A DNA stretch of 64,000 nt from Frateuria edaphi (GTDB taxonomy: Bacteria > Pseudomonadota > Gammaproteobacteria > Xanthomonadales > Rhodanobacteraceae). Under the pieces are notes generated by a model that saw only the letters and a list, made by a program, of their open reading frames with translations, did no database searches and was not told where the DNA came from. Below, one piece after another: positions 25,734 through 34,945 of the stretch (within the stretch, counting starts at the first letter, position 1; every line of letters begins with the position of its first letter). The stretch is from NCBI RefSeq assembly GCF_021117405.1, contig NZ_CP088251.1, positions 2,852,001 to 2,916,000 on the forward strand. The letters are read 5' to 3'. A program made the position numbers and the translations under genes.

Positions 25734-26474
25734 ATGCCAACGCTGCGCACCGCCCTCCGCCGCCCGCTGCGCGCCCTCGCCATCTTGATGGTGTCGTGGC
25801 TGGCGCTGTCCTGGCTGGTGGTGCTGGTGCTGCGCTTCGTGCCGCCGTGGACCTCGGCCGTGATGATGGAGCGGCGCGTCGGTGCCCTGCTGCATGGCGA
25901 GCACGATTTCCGGCTGCAGCAGCGTTGGGTGCCATGGGAGCGCGTCTCGCCGTATGTGCCGCTGGCGATGGTTGCGAGCGAGGACCAGAAGTTCCCCTTC
26001 CACCACGGCTTCGACCTGGACCAGATCCAGGACGCCCTGGACGATGCCGATGATGGCAAGCGTCTGCGCGGCGCGAGCACCATCAGCCAGCAGGTCGCCA
26101 AGAACCTGTTCCTGTGGAACGGCCGCAGTTTCGTGCGCAAGGGGCTGGAGGCCTACTACACCGTGCTGATCGAACTGACCTGGCCCAAGCGGCGCATCCT
26201 CGAGGTGTACATGAACATCGCCGAGCTCGGCGACGGCATCTACGGCGTGGGCGCGGCGAGCGATGCCTATTTCCACGTGCCGCCGGCGCGACTCGGGCCG
26301 GCGCAGGCCGCGCGCCTGGCCGCGGTGCTGCCCAGTCCGCGCCGCCTGCATGCCGATCGTCCCAGCGCCTACGTCCAGCGCCGCACGCAATGGATCCAGC
26401 GACAGATGCAGCACCTGGGCGGCCCCGGCTACCTGGACGCCAGCCACCCCCCGCGCGTGCGCCGAGGACACTGA
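25734..26474 (+). CDS. mtgA: Monofunctional biosynthetic peptidoglycan transglycosylase
   Basis: A 246-residue GT51 enzyme that polymerises lipid II into glycan strands. One N-terminal membrane helix (about 15-38) anchors it to the inner membrane. Catalytic-domain motifs are present: ASEDQKFPFHHGFD with the catalytic Glu, and GASTISQQVAKNLFLW. No transpeptidase domain follows, which separates it from class A PBPs. ATG 25734 begins just before the basic and hydrophobic N-terminus. A TTATACT sequence about 40 bases upstream could be a -10 element. The next gene starts three bases after the stop. Confidence 0.94.
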   Translation: MPTLRTALRRPLRALAILMVSWLALSWLVVLVLRFVPPWTSAVMMERRVGALLHGEHDFRLQQRWVPWERVSPYVPLAMVASEDQKFPFHHGFDLDQIQDALDDADDGKRLRGASTISQQVAKNLFLWNGRSFVRKGLEAYYTVLIELTWPKRRILEVYMNIAELGDGIYGVGAASDAYFHVPPARLGPAQAARLAAVLPSPRRLHADRPSAYVQRRTQWIQRQMQHLGGPGYLDASHPPRVRRGH

Positions 26475-26477
26475 GCC

Positions 26478-27419
26478 ATGAGCGAACTGACCGTCGTCGT
26501 CCCCGCCTACAACGAGGCGGCCGTGCTCGATGCCTTCCACCAGCGCCTGGGCGCGGTGCTCGACACGCTGGGACTGGACAGCACCGTGCTCTACGTCGAC
26601 GACGGCAGCACCGACGGCACCTGGCGGGCGATCGAGTCGCTGCTGGCCGGCGACGGGCGCGTGCGCGCGCTCAAGCTCTCGCGCAATTTCGGCAAGGAGG
26701 CAGCGCTGACCGCGGGACTGGACCACGTCACCACGGGCGCCGCCGTGGTGATCGACGCCGACCTGCAGGACCCGCCCGAGCTGATTCCCGAACTGGTGGC
26801 ACAGTGGCACGCCGGTTTCGACGTGGTCTACGCCACGCGAAGCGCACGTGCCGGCGAGACGCGACTCAAGCGCCTCACCGCCGCGGCTTTCTACCGCGCC
26901 ATGGAACGGGTCTCGGACACGCCGCTGCCACGTGATACCGGCGACTTCCGCCTGCTCTCGCGCCGCGCGCTGGACGCACTCTCGAGATTGCGCGAACGCC
27001 AACGCTTCATGAAGGGCCTGTTCGCCTGGATCGGCTACCGCCAGACGGCCGTACGCTACCAGCGCGAACCGCGCCACAGCGGCCGCACCAAGTGGAACTA
27101 CTGGCGGCTCACCCAGCTGGCCATCGAAGGCATCACTTCCTTCTCCAGCGCACCGCTGCGGCTGGCCACCTGGGTCGGCCTGGGCTCGTCATTGCTGGCG
27201 TTCGCCTACGGCCTGTGGGTGCTGACCAAGGCGCTGATCTGGGGCGACCCTGTGCGCGGCTACCCGACGCTGATGCTGGTCATCCTGTTCCTGGGCGGCG
27301 TGCAGTTGCTTGCGCTGGGCGTGATCGGCGAATACCTGGGCCGCAGCTATGCCGAGAGCAAGCAGCGGCCGCTGTACTTCATCGAGGAAGAGCGCCAGCA
27401 CGGCGACCGCCCCGCGTAG
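26478..27419 (+). CDS. Family 2 glycosyltransferase, polyprenyl-phosphate type (GtrB/ArnC/DPM1-like)
   Basis: A 313-residue membrane transferase. GT2 motifs are VVVPAYNE, YVDDGSTDGT and IDADLQDPPELIPEL (DXD-like). KLSRNFGKEAALTAGLDH is typical of dolichol/undecaprenyl-phosphate sugar transferases. Two C-terminal helices (about 230-255 and 268-290) end in IGEYLGRSYAESKQRP. Such enzymes load a sugar onto undecaprenyl phosphate. The sugar is unknown. It lies three bases after mtgA, so it is probably co-transcribed. It is the same length and architecture as the GtrB-like protein at 51962-52903. Confidence 0.88.
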   Translation: MSELTVVVPAYNEAAVLDAFHQRLGAVLDTLGLDSTVLYVDDGSTDGTWRAIESLLAGDGRVRALKLSRNFGKEAALTAGLDHVTTGAAVVIDADLQDPPELIPELVAQWHAGFDVVYATRSARAGETRLKRLTAAAFYRAMERVSDTPLPRDTGDFRLLSRRALDALSRLRERQRFMKGLFAWIGYRQTAVRYQREPRHSGRTKWNYWRLTQLAIEGITSFSSAPLRLATWVGLGSSLLAFAYGLWVLTKALIWGDPVRGYPTLMLVILFLGGVQLLALGVIGEYLGRSYAESKQRPLYFIEEERQHGDRPA

Positions 27420-27533
27420 GAACCAGTCGCGGGCGACACTCGCTACGGCAGGCATTGCGCGCAACGAACTCCTACACGCCCTGCCGACGCGCCAGCGCTA
27501 CACTCCGCCGCAGGCCGAAGAGGAGCATCGGGC

Positions 27534-27962
27534 ATGCGTCAGGTAAGGCATCTTCTGCAAAGCAAGGGCAGTGACGTCTATGCGATCGCACCCGAGGCGC
27601 CCGTACTGGACGCCATCCGGCAGATGGCCGAGCGCCGTGTCGGCGCACTGGTGGTGATGAAGGGCGAGGCGTTGTCAGGCATCGTTTCCGAGCGCGACTA
27701 CGCCCGCAAGGTGATCCTGCAGGGCCGCTCCTCCGCGCAGACCGCGGTGGCCGACATCATGAGCGGCGAACCACTCACCATTTCGCCCGAAACCGACGTG
27801 TTCGACTGCATGCGCCTGTGCACCGAGCGCCGCGTGCGCCACCTGCCGGTGGTCGAGGGTGGGCGCGTGGTCGGCGTGATCTCGATCGGCGACCTGGTCA
27901 AGGCGGTGATCGACGCCCAGGCGGAGCAGATCGAGCAGTTGAAGCGCTACATCACCAGCTGA
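27534..27962 (+). CDS. CBS-domain pair protein
   Basis: A 142-residue protein made almost entirely of two CBS domains. The first includes VLDAIRQMAERRVGALVV and GIVSERDYARKV, and the second VFDCMRLCTERRVRHLPVV with GVISIGDLVKAVI. CBS pairs bind adenine nucleotides and act as sensors. A GAGGAG ribosome site precedes the ATG. It stands alone, and no partner enzyme is obvious nearby. Confidence 0.9.
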   Translation: MRQVRHLLQSKGSDVYAIAPEAPVLDAIRQMAERRVGALVVMKGEALSGIVSERDYARKVILQGRSSAQTAVADIMSGEPLTISPETDVFDCMRLCTERRVRHLPVVEGGRVVGVISIGDLVKAVIDAQAEQIEQLKRYITS

Positions 27963-27974
27963 CGCGCTTCGCAG

Positions 27975-28025
27975 GCGGGCGTCGGCCCGCCGGTTTGGAA
28001 GTGAGGAGGGGGCGGAAGCCCGCCC
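27975..28025. terminator. Two GC hairpins between convergent genes
   Basis: GCGGGC-GTCG-GCCCGC (27975-27990) and GGGCGG-AAGC-CCGCCC (28010-28025) lie between the CBS gene stop and the transporter gene stop. No T run follows. Position suggests a shared terminator. Confidence 0.35.
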
Positions 28026-28042
28026 TACGGCTACGGCCCGAC

Positions 28043-29311
28043 TCAGTCCTTGGCCAGATCCGGCGCCCGCCCCGCGCGACGCGCCACCCACGCCGACGTC
28101 GCCGCCACGCCCGCGCCGATCAGGCCCATGCCGCCGACGCCGACGCCCAGCCACGTCAGCACGCTCACACCGCTGGTCACCAGCACGTCGCCGAAGCGCC
28201 ACACGGCTGTCTCGACGAAGTTCTTGCCCTTGTAGCGCGTCTCGCGCGGCACGCGGGTATACAACGCATCGACGGCCGGCTTGGTCATGCCGTAGGCGAA
28301 GCCGCGTGTGGTCACCAGCATCACGGCCAGCAGGGGCACCGCCATCCCCAGCAGCCGCACGTCGCCGGCGCCGAACACCGCGACCATCAACAGCAGGCCG
28401 ATGTTGACCAACGCCGGCACGACCAGGCCCCAGCCGGCGCCGAGGCGCACCATCAACCAGCGCGTCAACGTCAATTGCAGCAGGGCACCCAACGCGTTCG
28501 TCGCCAGGTCCAGGTCGTTGTAGAAAGACGTGCGCGCGACGCGGTCAACGAAGTGCGCCTTCGCGTAATCGGCCATCAGCGCGTAGGCCAGCGTACCGAT
28601 GCCGTCGCCGAGCAGCATCAGCATCGCCATGTAGCGCAGGAACGGCCGCGACCACAGCTCGCGGATGCCGGCCCACAGCGAACCGCCGGTGCCCTGCATG
28701 GCACGCCCGTCTCCCGCCTGCTCGTCTCGCGCGGACAGTTGCAGCAGCAACACCAGCGCCAGGCCCAGTGCCACGGACGACACCACCAGCAGTTGCGCCA
28801 CGCCGAGCACGTGCAACAGCAGCCGGGTCAGCAGCGGTCCGAAGATCGCCCCGCCCATGCCGCCGAGCGCGATCAGCGGAAACACCCGCCGCGCTTGCTG
28901 GCTGGCGAAAATGTCGGCCATGAAACTCCAGAACAGCGACACCACGAACAGGTTGAACACGCTGACCCATACGTAGAACACCACGCCCAGCAGGCGCGCG
29001 CCGATCCGTTCCTGCGCCAGGAACGCGGGGACGAACGCGACCAGGCAGAGGATGAAGAAGCTGTAGCTCCACGTCAGCAGCCGACGCCGCGATACGTGCG
29101 CGACAAGCCAGCCGAACACCGGCGTCAGCAGCAGCATCACGGCGAAGGTCACCGCATAGAACAGCGGCAGCGACTGCGATCCGACGGCGCCGCCCAACTG
29201 GTCGCGCACCGGTCGGATGATGTAGTAGCCGGCCATCACCAGGAAGAAGGCCAGTGTGGACAGGATCAGCCCGGTGCGTTCGTCGGCGCGGGCGTTGTGG
29301 CGCAGGCTCAC
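28043..29311 (-). CDS. MFS-type transporter, ATP/ADP-translocase-like
   Basis: A polytopic membrane protein of 422 residues with about 12 helices. The first helix, FFLVMAGYYIIRPVRDQLG, and the segment with FNLFVVSLFWSFMADIF and PLIALGGMGGAIFGP resemble the bacterial COG3202 (NTP/NDP-exchange-like) branch of the MFS. The substrate cannot be predicted, and free-living bacteria with such proteins need not import ATP. GTG 29311 is used, with GAGG upstream. An in-frame ATG at 29350 would add 13 residues. Divergent from the serine hydrolase gene. Confidence 0.8.
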   Translation of the reverse strand: MSLRHNARADERTGLILSTLAFFLVMAGYYIIRPVRDQLGGAVGSQSLPLFYAVTFAVMLLLTPVFGWLVAHVSRRRLLTWSYSFFILCLVAFVPAFLAQERIGARLLGVVFYVWVSVFNLFVVSLFWSFMADIFASQQARRVFPLIALGGMGGAIFGPLLTRLLLHVLGVAQLLVVSSVALGLALVLLLQLSARDEQAGDGRAMQGTGGSLWAGIRELWSRPFLRYMAMLMLLGDGIGTLAYALMADYAKAHFVDRVARTSFYNDLDLATNALGALLQLTLTRWLMVRLGAGWGLVVPALVNIGLLLMVAVFGAGDVRLLGMAVPLLAVMLVTTRGFAYGMTKPAVDALYTRVPRETRYKGKNFVETAVWRFGDVLVTSGVSVLTWLGVGVGGMGLIGAGVAATSAWVARRAGRAPDLAKD

Positions 29312-29546
29312 GGGGAGTCTAGCCTCATGGGGAGCGCAAAAGCCTAGCATGGCTGCCGGGCCCGCTCCCGCCGACCGGACGCAACCTCTTCCCCATGCAC
29401 CCCGATCGGCTGAACACTGGCAGCCCGACGCCTGCCTGTTCACGTTGTAGAGCCAGCCCAAGTGGCCCACAATTCGGGAATCGCGCCTGCTCCAGGCCGG
29501 CTTTTTTCCTCCACTTTCCACGGCTTTGCGCCGGACTCTTCCAGGC

Positions 29547-30830
29547 ATGCAGCTTCGTACGCTTTCCTTGCTGATCGCCGGCCTTCTGGGCGCAGCGAAC
29601 ACTCCTGCATTGGCCCGCGCCTCCACGCTGGCTTCATCACCCGCCTCCACCCCAGCCATCCAGTCCGCCCCGCAGTCGCTTCCGCCCGAGCGCGTGAAGG
29701 AGACGCTGGAGGCGTACAGGCAGTGGCTCGGCAAGCTCGACCAACGCGACTCCGTTGCCGGGTTGGCCACCGCGGTCGTGGTGAACGACAAGGTGGTGTT
29801 CGAAGGCACCATCGGTTACGCCAACGCGGCCGACAAGGAACCGGTCAAGCCCGACACGGTGTTCCGCCTGGCGTCGCTGTCCAAGGCCTTTGCCACCGGC
29901 CTCACCGCGGTCCTCGTGCAGGACGGCAAGCTGGCGTGGGACACGCGGCTGGTCAACGTCCTGCCGTTCTTCAAGCTCAAGAACGTGCCCGACACGCAGC
30001 GCGCCACCGTCGCCGACATCCTTGGGCAACGAATCGGGTTGCCGCGCAACACCTACGACAACATGCTCGAAGACGACGTCCCCTACGAGCAACTGGTGCG
30101 CAAGCTCGACGAGGTCGACATGACCTGCGGCGTGGGCAAATGCTACGGCTACCAGAACGTCGCCTTCAGCCTGATCGGCGATGTGGTGTACGCCATGACC
30201 GGCAACTTCTTCTACAAGCTGGTCGACCGCCGCATCTTCCTGCCATTGGGCATGTCCACCGCCAGCTACGGTCGCGCCGGACTGGAATCGAGCGAGAGTT
30301 GGGCGCGCCCCCACCGGCGCACCCGGCGCGGCTGGGTGCCCTTCGAGCCTAAGGAAAACTACTACCGCGTGGCCCCGGCTGCCGGCGTCAACGCCAGCCT
30401 GCGCGACATGGAAAAGTGGCTGATCGCGCAAATGGGGGGACGCCCCGACGTGCTCTCACCCGCAGCGCTGGAAGTGCTGCACGATCCAGGCGTGCGCACG
30501 CCGACGGAATTGCACTCCTCGCCCTGGCGCAATGGACGCCTCACCTCGGCGGCCTACGCGTTGGGCTGGCGGGTGTTTACCTACGGTGGTGAAACGCTGG
30601 TCTATCACGCCGGCGCGGTGGAGGGTTACCGCACCATGATCGGTTTCTTTCCCAAATACCACGCCGGGGTGGTGACGATGTGGAATGCCGGCGTGCCGAC
30701 GCCGTCGGGCCTGATGCCGATGGTGTTCGACAGCCTTCTCGGATTGCCGCACGTGGACTGGGCAGGTCTTGAAAAGAGCGCCCCCGATCGCCCACGAAGG
30801 GCAAGCCCGAGGCGCCACCGTCGCCACTAG
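29547..30830 (+). CDS. Serine hydrolase of the class C beta-lactamase/esterase family, exported
   Basis: A 427-residue exported protein. A signal peptide (1-25, ending ALARA) is followed by a beta-lactamase fold. The SxxK motif is SLSK (Ser110, Lys113), the YxN motif is YQN near residue 207, and an HAG near the C-terminus (YHAGAVEGY) fills the KTG position. HxG in place of KTG is common in esterases and D-amino-peptidases of the family, so a true beta-lactamase role is unlikely. ATG 29547 begins the signal peptide. The substrate is unknown. Confidence 0.88.
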   Translation: MQLRTLSLLIAGLLGAANTPALARASTLASSPASTPAIQSAPQSLPPERVKETLEAYRQWLGKLDQRDSVAGLATAVVVNDKVVFEGTIGYANAADKEPVKPDTVFRLASLSKAFATGLTAVLVQDGKLAWDTRLVNVLPFFKLKNVPDTQRATVADILGQRIGLPRNTYDNMLEDDVPYEQLVRKLDEVDMTCGVGKCYGYQNVAFSLIGDVVYAMTGNFFYKLVDRRIFLPLGMSTASYGRAGLESSESWARPHRRTRRGWVPFEPKENYYRVAPAAGVNASLRDMEKWLIAQMGGRPDVLSPAALEVLHDPGVRTPTELHSSPWRNGRLTSAAYALGWRVFTYGGETLVYHAGAVEGYRTMIGFFPKYHAGVVTMWNAGVPTPSGLMPMVFDSLLGLPHVDWAGLEKSAPDRPRRASPRRHRRH

Positions 30831-30920
30831 ACGAAACCCGCGCCACGGTCCGGCGGTGTGCACCACCGCCTGACCGGCAACTTGCCTGACCCGCGCAAGC
30901 CTGGTTTTGGGCGATGCCCG

Positions 30921-30953
30921 CGCAAAAAAAAGGCAGCGCCAGGCGCTGCCTTT
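30921..30953 (-). terminator. Intrinsic terminator for the TonB-like gene
   Basis: Arms AAAGGCAGCG and CGCTGCCTTT enclose a five-base loop. Read on the minus strand it is followed by eight T. It lies just past the stop of the gene ending at 30971. The T run is weaker on the plus strand. Confidence 0.8.
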
Positions 30954-30970
30954 CCTGCCCTGTACATCGC

Positions 30971-31966
30971 TCAGAGCTTGAACTCGATCTTCTTCTGCAG
31001 CTTCGCTTCCACGGGCGTGCCGTTGCGCGTGGCCGGCTTGTACTTCCAGCGTTCGACCGCGTTGACCGCCTCGCGATCGAACATGTGGCGCGGCTGTGCA
31101 TCGACCACCTGCACGCCGCCGACGTTGCCTTCGGTATCAACCGTGTAGCCCACCAGTACCCAGCCTTGCGTGCGCGTACGTTGCGCCTGGGTCGGGAAGC
31201 GCGGCTGCACATACTTGGTCATCACCGGCTCGGTCGATACGACCTGTTGCGCCGCCGGCTTGTTCGGCTCGGCGGTGGCCGGCGTGTTGGTCGCTGCAAC
31301 CGCGGTCGGCGCCTTCTGTTCGGACGGCTGCGCCTTCTGCTGGGTGGCGAGCTTGTCGGCGGCCGCCTTGTCCGCCGCGGCCTTGTCGGCTGCCAGCTGC
31401 TGCTGGCGCTGCTGCTCGAGCGCCTGCTGCTGTTCCTTGTCCAGCAGCTTGCGCTGGGCATCGAGCTTGGAGCGCAGGATCGTCAGCGTGTAGTTGGCCG
31501 GGTCGGCCTTCGCGAGCAGGTCGATCTCGCGCTGCGCCTCATTGAAGTCGCGCCCGTTGATCGCCTGCTCGGCGCCGCTGGCTGCGAACGGGAAGGTTTC
31601 GCGCAGGGCGTCGGTGGCCACCGGGTTGCCCGGCTGCTTCTCCAGCGCTTTGAGGTAGAACTCGAATGCGTTGTTGCCGGCCGGCGCAAGCACGCGATGG
31701 TCGTTCATCGCCTTGCGCGCCTCGGCCAGCAGCTGGTTCAAGTCCATCGCCTCGACGTTGGCGGGCGGCGCCACGGCGATCTTGTCGGTGGACACCGGGG
31801 TGGACGGATGCCCGCCACCGTCCTGCATGACCAGCTCCTGGTGCGGCTGCAGGATCAGGAACCAGCTGGCCACGGCCAGCAGGACGAAAATGGCGATAAC
31901 GGCAATCAAGGTGGGGCGGGCGGCCCCGCGCGCGCGTGCGCGCATAGATCTGGTACGGGTATCCAT
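30971..31966 (-). CDS. TonB-family energy-transducing protein
   Basis: A 331-residue protein with a basic N-terminus and one membrane helix (about 17-38, AVIAIFVLLAVASWFLIL). A periplasmic helical region with tetratricopeptide-like segments (EFYLKALEKQPGNPVATDAL) is followed by a long Gln/Ala/Lys coiled coil. The C-terminal TonB domain has YPxxA-like PRFPTQAQ, GWVLVGYTVDTEGNV and RWKYKPAT. It would couple proton-motive force to outer-membrane receptors or play a TolA-like role. No exbB or exbD is adjacent. The start is either 31966 or 31990. Confidence 0.85.
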   Translation of the reverse strand: MDTRTRSMRARARGAARPTLIAVIAIFVLLAVASWFLILQPHQELVMQDGGGHPSTPVSTDKIAVAPPANVEAMDLNQLLAEARKAMNDHRVLAPAGNNAFEFYLKALEKQPGNPVATDALRETFPFAASGAEQAINGRDFNEAQREIDLLAKADPANYTLTILRSKLDAQRKLLDKEQQQALEQQRQQQLAADKAAADKAAADKLATQQKAQPSEQKAPTAVAATNTPATAEPNKPAAQQVVSTEPVMTKYVQPRFPTQAQRTRTQGWVLVGYTVDTEGNVGGVQVVDAQPRHMFDREAVNAVERWKYKPATRNGTPVEAKLQKKIEFKL

Positions 31967-32139
31967 GGGACGTTCACCATTGGCTGGCATGAGATACCCG
32001 CGCTTTTTCCCCCTGTAGGAGCGGCCGTCCCCCTGGACGTGCGCGGCGCGAGTGCGCACAAGTTACCGCCAATGCGCCGTTGCGGCAAATACGGAAGCCT
32101 CGGTCGGAGACCTGCATTTTCCCGCCCCCGAAACGAAGC

Positions 32140-32204
32140 GTCCCGGCCGGGGCCGGGACGAATCGCTCTTCGAAGTACCCTCCCTGCGCTGGGCACCGCA
32201 GGGA
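32140..32204 (-). terminator. Hairpins downstream of the MetJ-H1 fusion gene
   Basis: Read leftward from the fusion gene stop, two hairpins occur: TCCCTGCG/CGCAGGGA (32181-32204) and GTCCCGGCC/GGCCGGGAC (32140-32159). The second is followed by the moderately T-rich GCTTCGTTTC. Probably a weak intrinsic terminator. Confidence 0.4.
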
Positions 32205-32243
32205 GAGAAAGTCGATACCGCTTGTTGGTCTTCTAGAAAAAAC

Positions 32244-32774
32244 TTACTTCTTGGCCTTGGCGGTCTTGGTGGCCTTGACCACCTTGGCCGGCGCAGCCTT
32301 CTTCGGGGCCGCCTTCTTGGCGGCAACCTTCTTGACGGCAACCTTCTTGACGGCAGCCTTCTTGGCGGCGGCCGGCTTCTTGGCGGCAACCTTCTTGGCG
32401 GCCGGCTTCTTGGCGGCGACCTTCTTGGCGGCCGGCTTCTTGGCAACCGGCTTCTTCGCGGTGGCCTTCTTCACAGCAGTCTTCTTGGCGGGCGCCTTTT
32501 TGGCGGCCGGTTTCTTCGCAGCGGTTTTCTTGGCAGTGGCCATTCGTCTCAGCTCCTCATCAGTTGGCAGTGGTTGCCCAGTAAAAGCGTGCAGGAACGC
32601 CTCAACCAGCAAGTCGCTGTTGGTGGCGTGCCGAAGATTGTTCACTTGACGGCGGGTGCGCTCGTCGGAAAGCAGACGCAGGACATGCAGCGGAATCGAC
32701 ACGGTGATCTTGCGCACCGCGCCGGCCTTCTCGCCGTGATCGACATAAGGCGTTATGAATTTCGATGCAGCCAT
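32244..32774 (-). CDS. metJ: MetJ-type methionine repressor fused to a histone-H1-like Lys/Ala tail
   Basis: A 176-residue protein in two parts. Residues 1-78 match the MetJ ribbon-helix-helix repressor: the DNA-contacting strand KITVSIP (22-28), [17 protein letters not shown] and [13 protein letters not shown]. This includes the Arg, Glu, His and Phe positions that bind the co-repressor SAM in E. coli MetJ. Residues 79-176 are only Ala, Lys, Pro, Val and Thr, with 17 Lys-Lys pairs in a near five-residue period (AAKKP/V). This is like the C-terminus of AlgP or histone H1-like proteins. Ordinary MetJ (about 105 residues) ends soon after the core and has no such tail. The ATG at 32774 is fixed by the MetJ alignment. 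Expected role: SAM-dependent repression of methionine genes, with extra non-specific DNA binding or compaction. Confidence 0.9.
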   Translation of the reverse strand: MAASKFITPYVDHGEKAGAVRKITVSIPLHVLRLLSDERTRRQVNNLRHATNSDLLVEAFLHAFTGQPLPTDEELRRMATAKKTAAKKPAAKKAPAKKTAVKKATAKKPVAKKPAAKKVAAKKPAAKKVAAKKPAAAKKAAVKKVAVKKVAAKKAAPKKAAPAKVVKATKTAKAKK

Positions 32775-33240
32775 GTGGACCCGTTCCCCTGATCTGAAGC
32801 GAAAGCTATTCCTGAAGATTTCAACTGTCAATTGATTTCGACCAGAAAATTCGACCGGTCGAAAGCCCGTCCCGGAGGCCGCAAAGGGCCGCGCGGCAAG
32901 GGTTGGCGGATTAACCGTGGCATTTATAAATGGACGTATAGACGGCCATATAAAATAACAACGCAAATGACCAGCACCCCGCAAAGCCTTGCTCCACAAG
33001 GCTTCGCGCCATATCGATGGCTTTGCCCGAGCGCGCGCGACGCGCACCGCAACGGTACGCCAGAGCAGTCCCGCGGGAGCAGCGGGAGCCCTCGTTTCGA
33101 ATGAATGGAAGTCGACCAGCCGCACGATCGACGGCGATGATCGATCACCTCGGAGGCTCCCGGATCGCACCTTCCGGGCAGCCAGCAGATGCCGGCGAGC
33201 CGCTCGTGCGCCGCCGGCGGCGGCGCACGACGATGGACCG
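32775..33240. other. Intergenic region upstream of the MetJ-H1 gene, with an AT-rich island
   Basis: No convincing gene is seen in these 466 bases. An AT-rich stretch at 32915-32965 stands out from the GC-rich flanks and probably holds the promoter of the MetJ-H1 gene (minus strand). The candidate met-box repeats lie inside it. The remaining 33000-33240 portion looks unremarkable. Confidence 0.5.
32932..32947. promoter_or_regulatory. Candidate tandem met-box operator
   Basis: Two adjoining 8-mers, GGACGTAT and AGACGGCC, each match the palindromic met-box consensus AGACGTCT at 6 of 8 positions. MetJ binds tandem met boxes as adjacent dimers. The site is in the AT-rich island about 160 bases upstream of the MetJ-H1 start, so it could mediate autoregulation. 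Matches are modest, and chance occurrence cannot be excluded from one site. Confidence 0.4.
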
Positions 33241-33636
33241 TCAGTGGTCTTCGTTCTCGATCTGCTCGGCGTACGCGTCGGCATCGAGCAGTTCGTCCAG
33301 CTCGGCGCGATCGCTGATGCGCACGGCGAAAATCCAACCGTCGCCGAAGGCGTCTTCGTTGATCGTCTCGGGCTTGTCGTTGAGCAGCTCGTTGACCTCG
33401 ACGATCTCGCCGGACACCGGCGAATAGATGTCCGACGCGGCCTTCACCGACTCGACCACGGCCACGCCGGTGCCGGCCTGCACGCTGGCGCCGATCTCCG
33501 GCAACTCCACGTACACCAGGTCGCCCAACTGACCCTGCGCGTGGTCGGAGATGCCCACGCGCACCACGCCGTTGTCTTCGACGCGGGCCCACTCGTGGGA
33601 TTTGAGGAACTTCAGGTCGCCGGGAATCTCGCTCAT
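33241..33636 (-). CDS. gcvH: Glycine cleavage system H protein
   Basis: A 131-residue lipoyl carrier of the glycine cleavage complex that shuttles the aminomethyl group between the P, T and L proteins. The lipoyl-Lys lies in [13 protein letters not shown]. The flanking beta-strands and the ESCHARGED end (NEDH) are as expected. It lies downstream of gcvT on the same strand (84-base gap), so they are probably one operon. gcvP is not in the window. Confidence 0.96.
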   Translation of the reverse strand: MSEIPGDLKFLKSHEWARVEDNGVVRVGISDHAQGQLGDLVYVELPEIGASVQAGTGVAVVESVKAASDIYSPVSGEIVEVNELLNDKPETINEDAFGDGWIFAVRISDRAELDELLDADAYAEQIENEDH

Positions 33637-33720
33637 GGTCGGGTCCAGTCGTTGTCGTGGGATTGGAGCGGCGATTCTAGCCGCTCCGGAGGAAACTCTA
33701 TAAAGGGATGCGGGCCTGGA

Positions 33721-34821
33721 TCAGATGCCTTCGCAAGGCTTGCCATCGCGCACGAACGGATACTTCACCACGCGCACCGGCACCTCGCGGCCACGGATGT
33801 CCACCCGCACCTCGCCCGGCTCGCCGGCCGGAATGCGCGCGAACGCCACCGCCTTGTCGAGCGTGGGCGCAAAGCTGCCGGACAGGACCTCGCCCTCGCC
33901 GTTGGCAGTGAGCACCTTCTGGCCGTGGCGCAGCACGCCTTTTTCGTCGAGCACCAGGCCGACCATCACGCGCGGCACACCAGCATCTTTCTGCGCCTCG
34001 AGCGCCTTGCGGCCGATGAAGTCGCGCCCCTCATCCAGCACGATGGTCCAACCCAGGTTCGCCTCCCACGGCGACACCGTCTCGTCCATGTCCTGCCCGT
34101 AGAGGTTCATGCCTGCTTCCAGGCGCAACGTGTCGCGCGCGCCCAGGCCAGCCGGCTTGACACCGGCGTCGGCCAGCGCCTGCCACAGGGCGACCGCCTG
34201 CTCGCCGGGCACGATGATCTCGAAGCCGTCTTCGCCCGTGTAGCCGGTGCGCGCGATGAACAGCGGCATGCCGTGCGGGCCCTGCGCGGCGGCGGCGGCG
34301 AAGCGGCCGAGCTTCTCGATGCGCGGGCGATCGACCTCATGCAGCAGACCGATCACCCTGGCGCGGGCGTTGGGGCCCTGCACCGCGATCATCGCGAAGT
34401 CGGGGCGCTCCTTCACTTCCACGCCGAACGCCCTGGCCTGCTGTTCGATCCAGGCCAGGTCCTTGGCGCGCGTGGCGGCGTTCACCACCAGGCGGAAATG
34501 CGCCTCATCGAAGAAGTACACGATCAGGTCGTCGATCACCCCACCCTGCTCGTTGAGCATGCACGAGTACAGCGCCTTGCCCTGCACCTTGAGCTTGTCG
34601 ACGCTGTTGGCCAGCAGATGGCGCAGGAACTCGCGCGTGCGTGGACCGTGCAGGTCGACCACGGTCATGTGCGAAACGTCGAACATGCCGGCGTCGCGGC
34701 GCACCGCGTGGTGCTCCTCGATCTGCGAGCCGTAGTTGATCGGCATGTCCCAACCGCCGAAGTCCACCATGCGGGCGCCCGACGCGCGGTGGGTGTCGTT
34801 GAGTACGGTCTTTTCGGTCAT
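33721..34821 (-). CDS. gcvT: Aminomethyltransferase (glycine cleavage system T protein)
   Basis: A 366-residue folate-dependent enzyme that releases ammonia from the H-protein aminomethyl arm and forms methylene-tetrahydrofolate. Typical segments include [14 protein letters not shown] at the N-terminus, MFDVSHM, the catalytic-Asp region [16 protein letters not shown] and the C-terminal barrel. Length is usual. gcvH follows on the same strand. The one-carbon units link naturally to the neighbouring methionine regulator, but no direct control is shown. Confidence 0.96.
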   Translation of the reverse strand: MTEKTVLNDTHRASGARMVDFGGWDMPINYGSQIEEHHAVRRDAGMFDVSHMTVVDLHGPRTREFLRHLLANSVDKLKVQGKALYSCMLNEQGGVIDDLIVYFFDEAHFRLVVNAATRAKDLAWIEQQARAFGVEVKERPDFAMIAVQGPNARARVIGLLHEVDRPRIEKLGRFAAAAAQGPHGMPLFIARTGYTGEDGFEIIVPGEQAVALWQALADAGVKPAGLGARDTLRLEAGMNLYGQDMDETVSPWEANLGWTIVLDEGRDFIGRKALEAQKDAGVPRVMVGLVLDEKGVLRHGQKVLTANGEGEVLSGSFAPTLDKAVAFARIPAGEPGEVRVDIRGREVPVRVVKYPFVRDGKPCEGI

Positions 34822-34945
34822 CGGACGGACGCCTTGGGGAAAGGTGGATTATCGCTGCGGGCCGGACGCAAGCCAAGCTGCGCGCAGCTCTCCGCCGAAG
34901 CGCATCCGTGCAACCGTCGCGACCCAAGGTTGCGTGGGCGCGCTC

